NCBI RefSeq assembly: GCF_037811135.1
Contig: NZ_CP149130.1
Span: 4,173,501-4,237,500 of the forward strand
Origin: Aeromonas rivipollensis
GTDB taxonomy: Bacteria; Pseudomonadota; Gammaproteobacteria; Enterobacterales; Aeromonadaceae
Direction of reading: 5' to 3'
Length of the DNA stretch: 64,000 nt
A program made the translations under genes and the position numbers. Shown piece after piece: positions 60,684 through 64,000 of this stretch; within the stretch, counting starts at the first letter, position 1; each line of letters starts with the position of its first letter. The notes under the pieces were generated by a model that had not been told where the DNA came from, did no database searches, and saw only the letters and a program-made list of their open reading frames with translations.

Positions 60684-61172
60684 ACAAGGACGGCTGGTCC
60701 GGCAGGATGCAGGAACGGCGCATAAATAGGAAAAGCCGCAGGATGTGGCAGGACACCTCAGGATGAGGTTGATAACCCGGATGGTTATCACAAGGAATGA
60801 CAGGACAACCGCAGGATGCGGTCACAGGACACCTCGGGATGAGGCTGAGTGGCACGGATAGTCACTCTCAAGGATGATAGGAACCCGCAGGAGCGGCAGG
60901 AACAGCTTCAGGATGAAGCGAGATGACCAGGGTGGTTATCTGTCAGGATGACGCAAGGAACACCACGGGATGTGGTAATGGACACCTCCAGGATGGAGAT
61001 GGTGAAGCAATCAGGAGTGATTGCCAGGCTAGGATGGCCACAGGACACCCCAATGGAATGGGAAGGGGAAATTCCAAAGGAAAGGATAGAGTCAAGGATT
61101 GCAGGGAGCATGGCAGTTCAGGGACTGGACGAGATGACTTGAGGGGACGGCAAACGCCGTCCCCTTTTCTTT
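60684..61172 (+). ncRNA. csrB: CsrB-family CsrA-sequestering sRNA
   Basis: About 490 nt with no credible coding frame and more than 30 GGA triplets, many in small hairpin loops: CCTCAGGATGAGG, CCGCAGGATGCGG, CCTCGGGATGAGG, GCTTCAGGATGAAGC, CCACGGGATGTGG, CCTCCAGGATGGAG. Single-stranded AGGA between them (ACAGGACA, CAAGGA) completes the CsrB pattern. It ends in a strong terminator. It would bind many CsrA dimers. Exact ends are predicted. The RNA is longer than E. coli CsrB (about 370 nt). Confidence 0.93.
61143..61170 (+). terminator. csrB terminator
   Basis: GGGGACGGC-AAAC-GCCGTCCCC then TTTTCTTT. Confidence 0.92.
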
Positions 61173-61568
61173 ATATGCACTCCAACGAATCAGCTCATAT
61201 TGTGCTCGCACTTCCTCCATGCCTCGGAGCTGTTACCATCCGCCTCAGGCACTGGAAGCCTTGCATGCACCTCGTGGACGGCTCCTGACCACTGTTATCG
61301 AAACCAATATCCATTGTACTGGCAGAAGAGCAGAGCGCCTTAGCCGCACAGCGGGACACTATTTCGTCACTTCTCTATTCAACGGGCAGCCAAGTCTGTT
61401 GAGTGGACGGTTTGCCCCTCCCTCTACTTCATATGCACCAAAGCAAAATCAGTGGCGGAGTGTCCAGGGAAGCCGTGTGAGCCGAGATGACAAACAGAGG
61501 TAATGTGGCAAGTCGGTGATTCCGTGGCACCTTTAGTGGTGACTGTGGTGTTTCAGGGGCTTGAAACG
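61173..61568. other. Spacer between csrB and the rRNA operon
   Basis: About 400 bp. A 94-codon frame at 61219-61503 has no recognisable family, no ribosome site and Arg/Ser/Pro composition typical of chance frames. I see no RNA gene. Confidence 0.5.
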
Positions 61569-61597
61569 AAAAAAGCCCAGTCTTTCGACTGGGCTTT
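61569..61597 (-). terminator. rRNA operon terminator
   Basis: Minus strand AAAGCCCAGTC-GAAA-GACTGGGCTTTTTTCG just after tRNA-Asp. Confidence 0.92.
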
Positions 61598-61605
61598 CTA
61601 ATTAG

Positions 61606-61682
61606 TGGCGGAGCGGACGGGACTCGAACCCGCGACCCCCGGCGTGACAGGCCGGTATTCTAACCGACTGAACTACCGCTCC
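61606..61682 (-). tRNA. tRNA-Asp (GUC)
   Basis: 77 nt including encoded CCA. Acceptor GGAGCGG/CCGCTCC, anticodon loop CCTGTCACG giving GUC, T-loop GGTTCGAGTCC. Last gene of the rRNA operon, as in some E. coli rrn operons. Confidence 0.97.
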
Positions 61683-61775
61683 GCATTCGGTTAGCTTGCG
61701 CTAAATCTTCTGCCGCTTCATGAGGTGTCATCCTCGCAGCCGGTTATGTGATTCTCACATCACCGTTTAATTGGG

Positions 61776-61893
61776 TGCCTGGCAGTGTCCTACTCTCGCA
61801 TGGCGAATGCCACACTACCATCGGCGCTACCGCGTTTCACTTCTGAGTTCGGCATGGGATCAGGTGGTTCCACGGCGCTATGGCCGCCAGGCA
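61776..61893 (-). rRNA. rrf: 5S ribosomal RNA
   Basis: 118 nt on the minus strand from TGCCTGGCGGCCATAGCGCC to the complementary ACTGCCAGGCA, with the conserved CCCATGCCGAACTCAGAAGT loop. Confidence 0.96.
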
Positions 61894-62020
61894 AATAACT
61901 TCAATCTCGGAAAGCTGACGTGAGTAACGACTGATTGGCTGTTGCCTCGTCGCTATCACTGAATTAGGTAAGTAGTTCGTTCACTTGCTACAAGCCTTAG
62001 AACACTTCTTGGGTGTTGTA

Positions 62021-64000
<1,980 letters not shown>

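Noticed and set aside
60684..61140. CRISPR-like array of CAGGATG repeats
   Set aside because: Repeat spacing is irregular, units are hairpin loops with compensating stems, and no cas genes occur; the CsrB pattern explains it.
60923..61288. 121-codon frame over csrB
   Set aside because: It is driven by repeated GGA hairpins of the sRNA and crosses its terminator.

Overview
The window is a GC-rich gammaproteobacterial chromosome segment that I read as Aeromonas. The grounds are a complete-looking MSHA type IV pilus locus next to a CsrD gene, the rsmD / ftsY-ftsE-ftsX-rpoH arrangement, a hutC-hutIGUH cluster, fabR-yijD and an rRNA operon ending in tRNA-Asp. No species is claimed. I see no phage, insertion sequence, integron or CRISPR array.

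Layout. 1-11592 (minus): MSHA biogenesis genes in the order mshI, mshI2 (PilN-like), mshJ, K, L, M, N, E, G, F, B, A and the start of mshC, which leaves the window. A plus-strand PLP enzyme gene (11662-12609) separates this operon from csrD (12670-14589). 15075-17895 (plus): a catalytically intact EAL phosphodiesterase and a ChaA cation/proton antiporter. 18097-24426 (minus): histidine utilisation (hutC, I, G, U, H) with two identical HutC boxes. 24438-30131 (minus): carbonic anhydrase, rpoH, ftsX, ftsE, ftsY. 30243-33615: rsmD and a DUF1145 gene, then yijD-fabR divergent from an acyl desaturase, with a FabR-like operator in front of the desaturase. 34092-41854: phospholipase D-like protein, MltF-like transglycosylase, DUF406 protein, a very short TatA/E protein, a LysR regulator, MarC, YecH, a dicarboxylate/amino acid symporter and a DUF2007 protein. 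42057-46346: LysR regulator divergent from an EmrA/EmrB pump, then a YhhN-family enzyme. 46846-50469 (minus): fused TRAP permease plus TAXI receptor. 51019-56070: exported oligopeptidase B, DUF411 protein, SDR and LysR regulator. 56132-60332 (plus): KefG/KefF-like protein, Kef antiporter, SirB2 and a WYL regulator with tandem inverted repeats upstream. 60684-61172 (plus): a CsrB-type sRNA. 61606-64000 (minus): tRNA-Asp, 5S and the 3' two-thirds of 23S rRNA.

Two themes connect the genes. First, surface attachment and c-di-GMP/Csr control: MshE carries the c-di-GMP-binding MshEN repeats, an active EAL phosphodiesterase and the degenerate GGDEF/EAL protein CsrD are nearby, and the CsrA-sequestering RNA CsrB is in the same window. 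Second, an unexpected structural theme: at least eight genes (mshG, mshM, chaA, rpoH, ftsE/ftsX, rsmD, a DUF2007 gene and a 52-codon gene) are flanked by a degenerate tandem copy of their own 3' or 5' end, 58-136 bp away. Several copies keep the reading frame and stop codon. Between ftsE and ftsX the copy forms a 32-codon ORF whose start overlaps the ftsE stop and whose stop overlaps the ftsX start. I regard these 'gene-end echoes' as the most unusual feature of the window.
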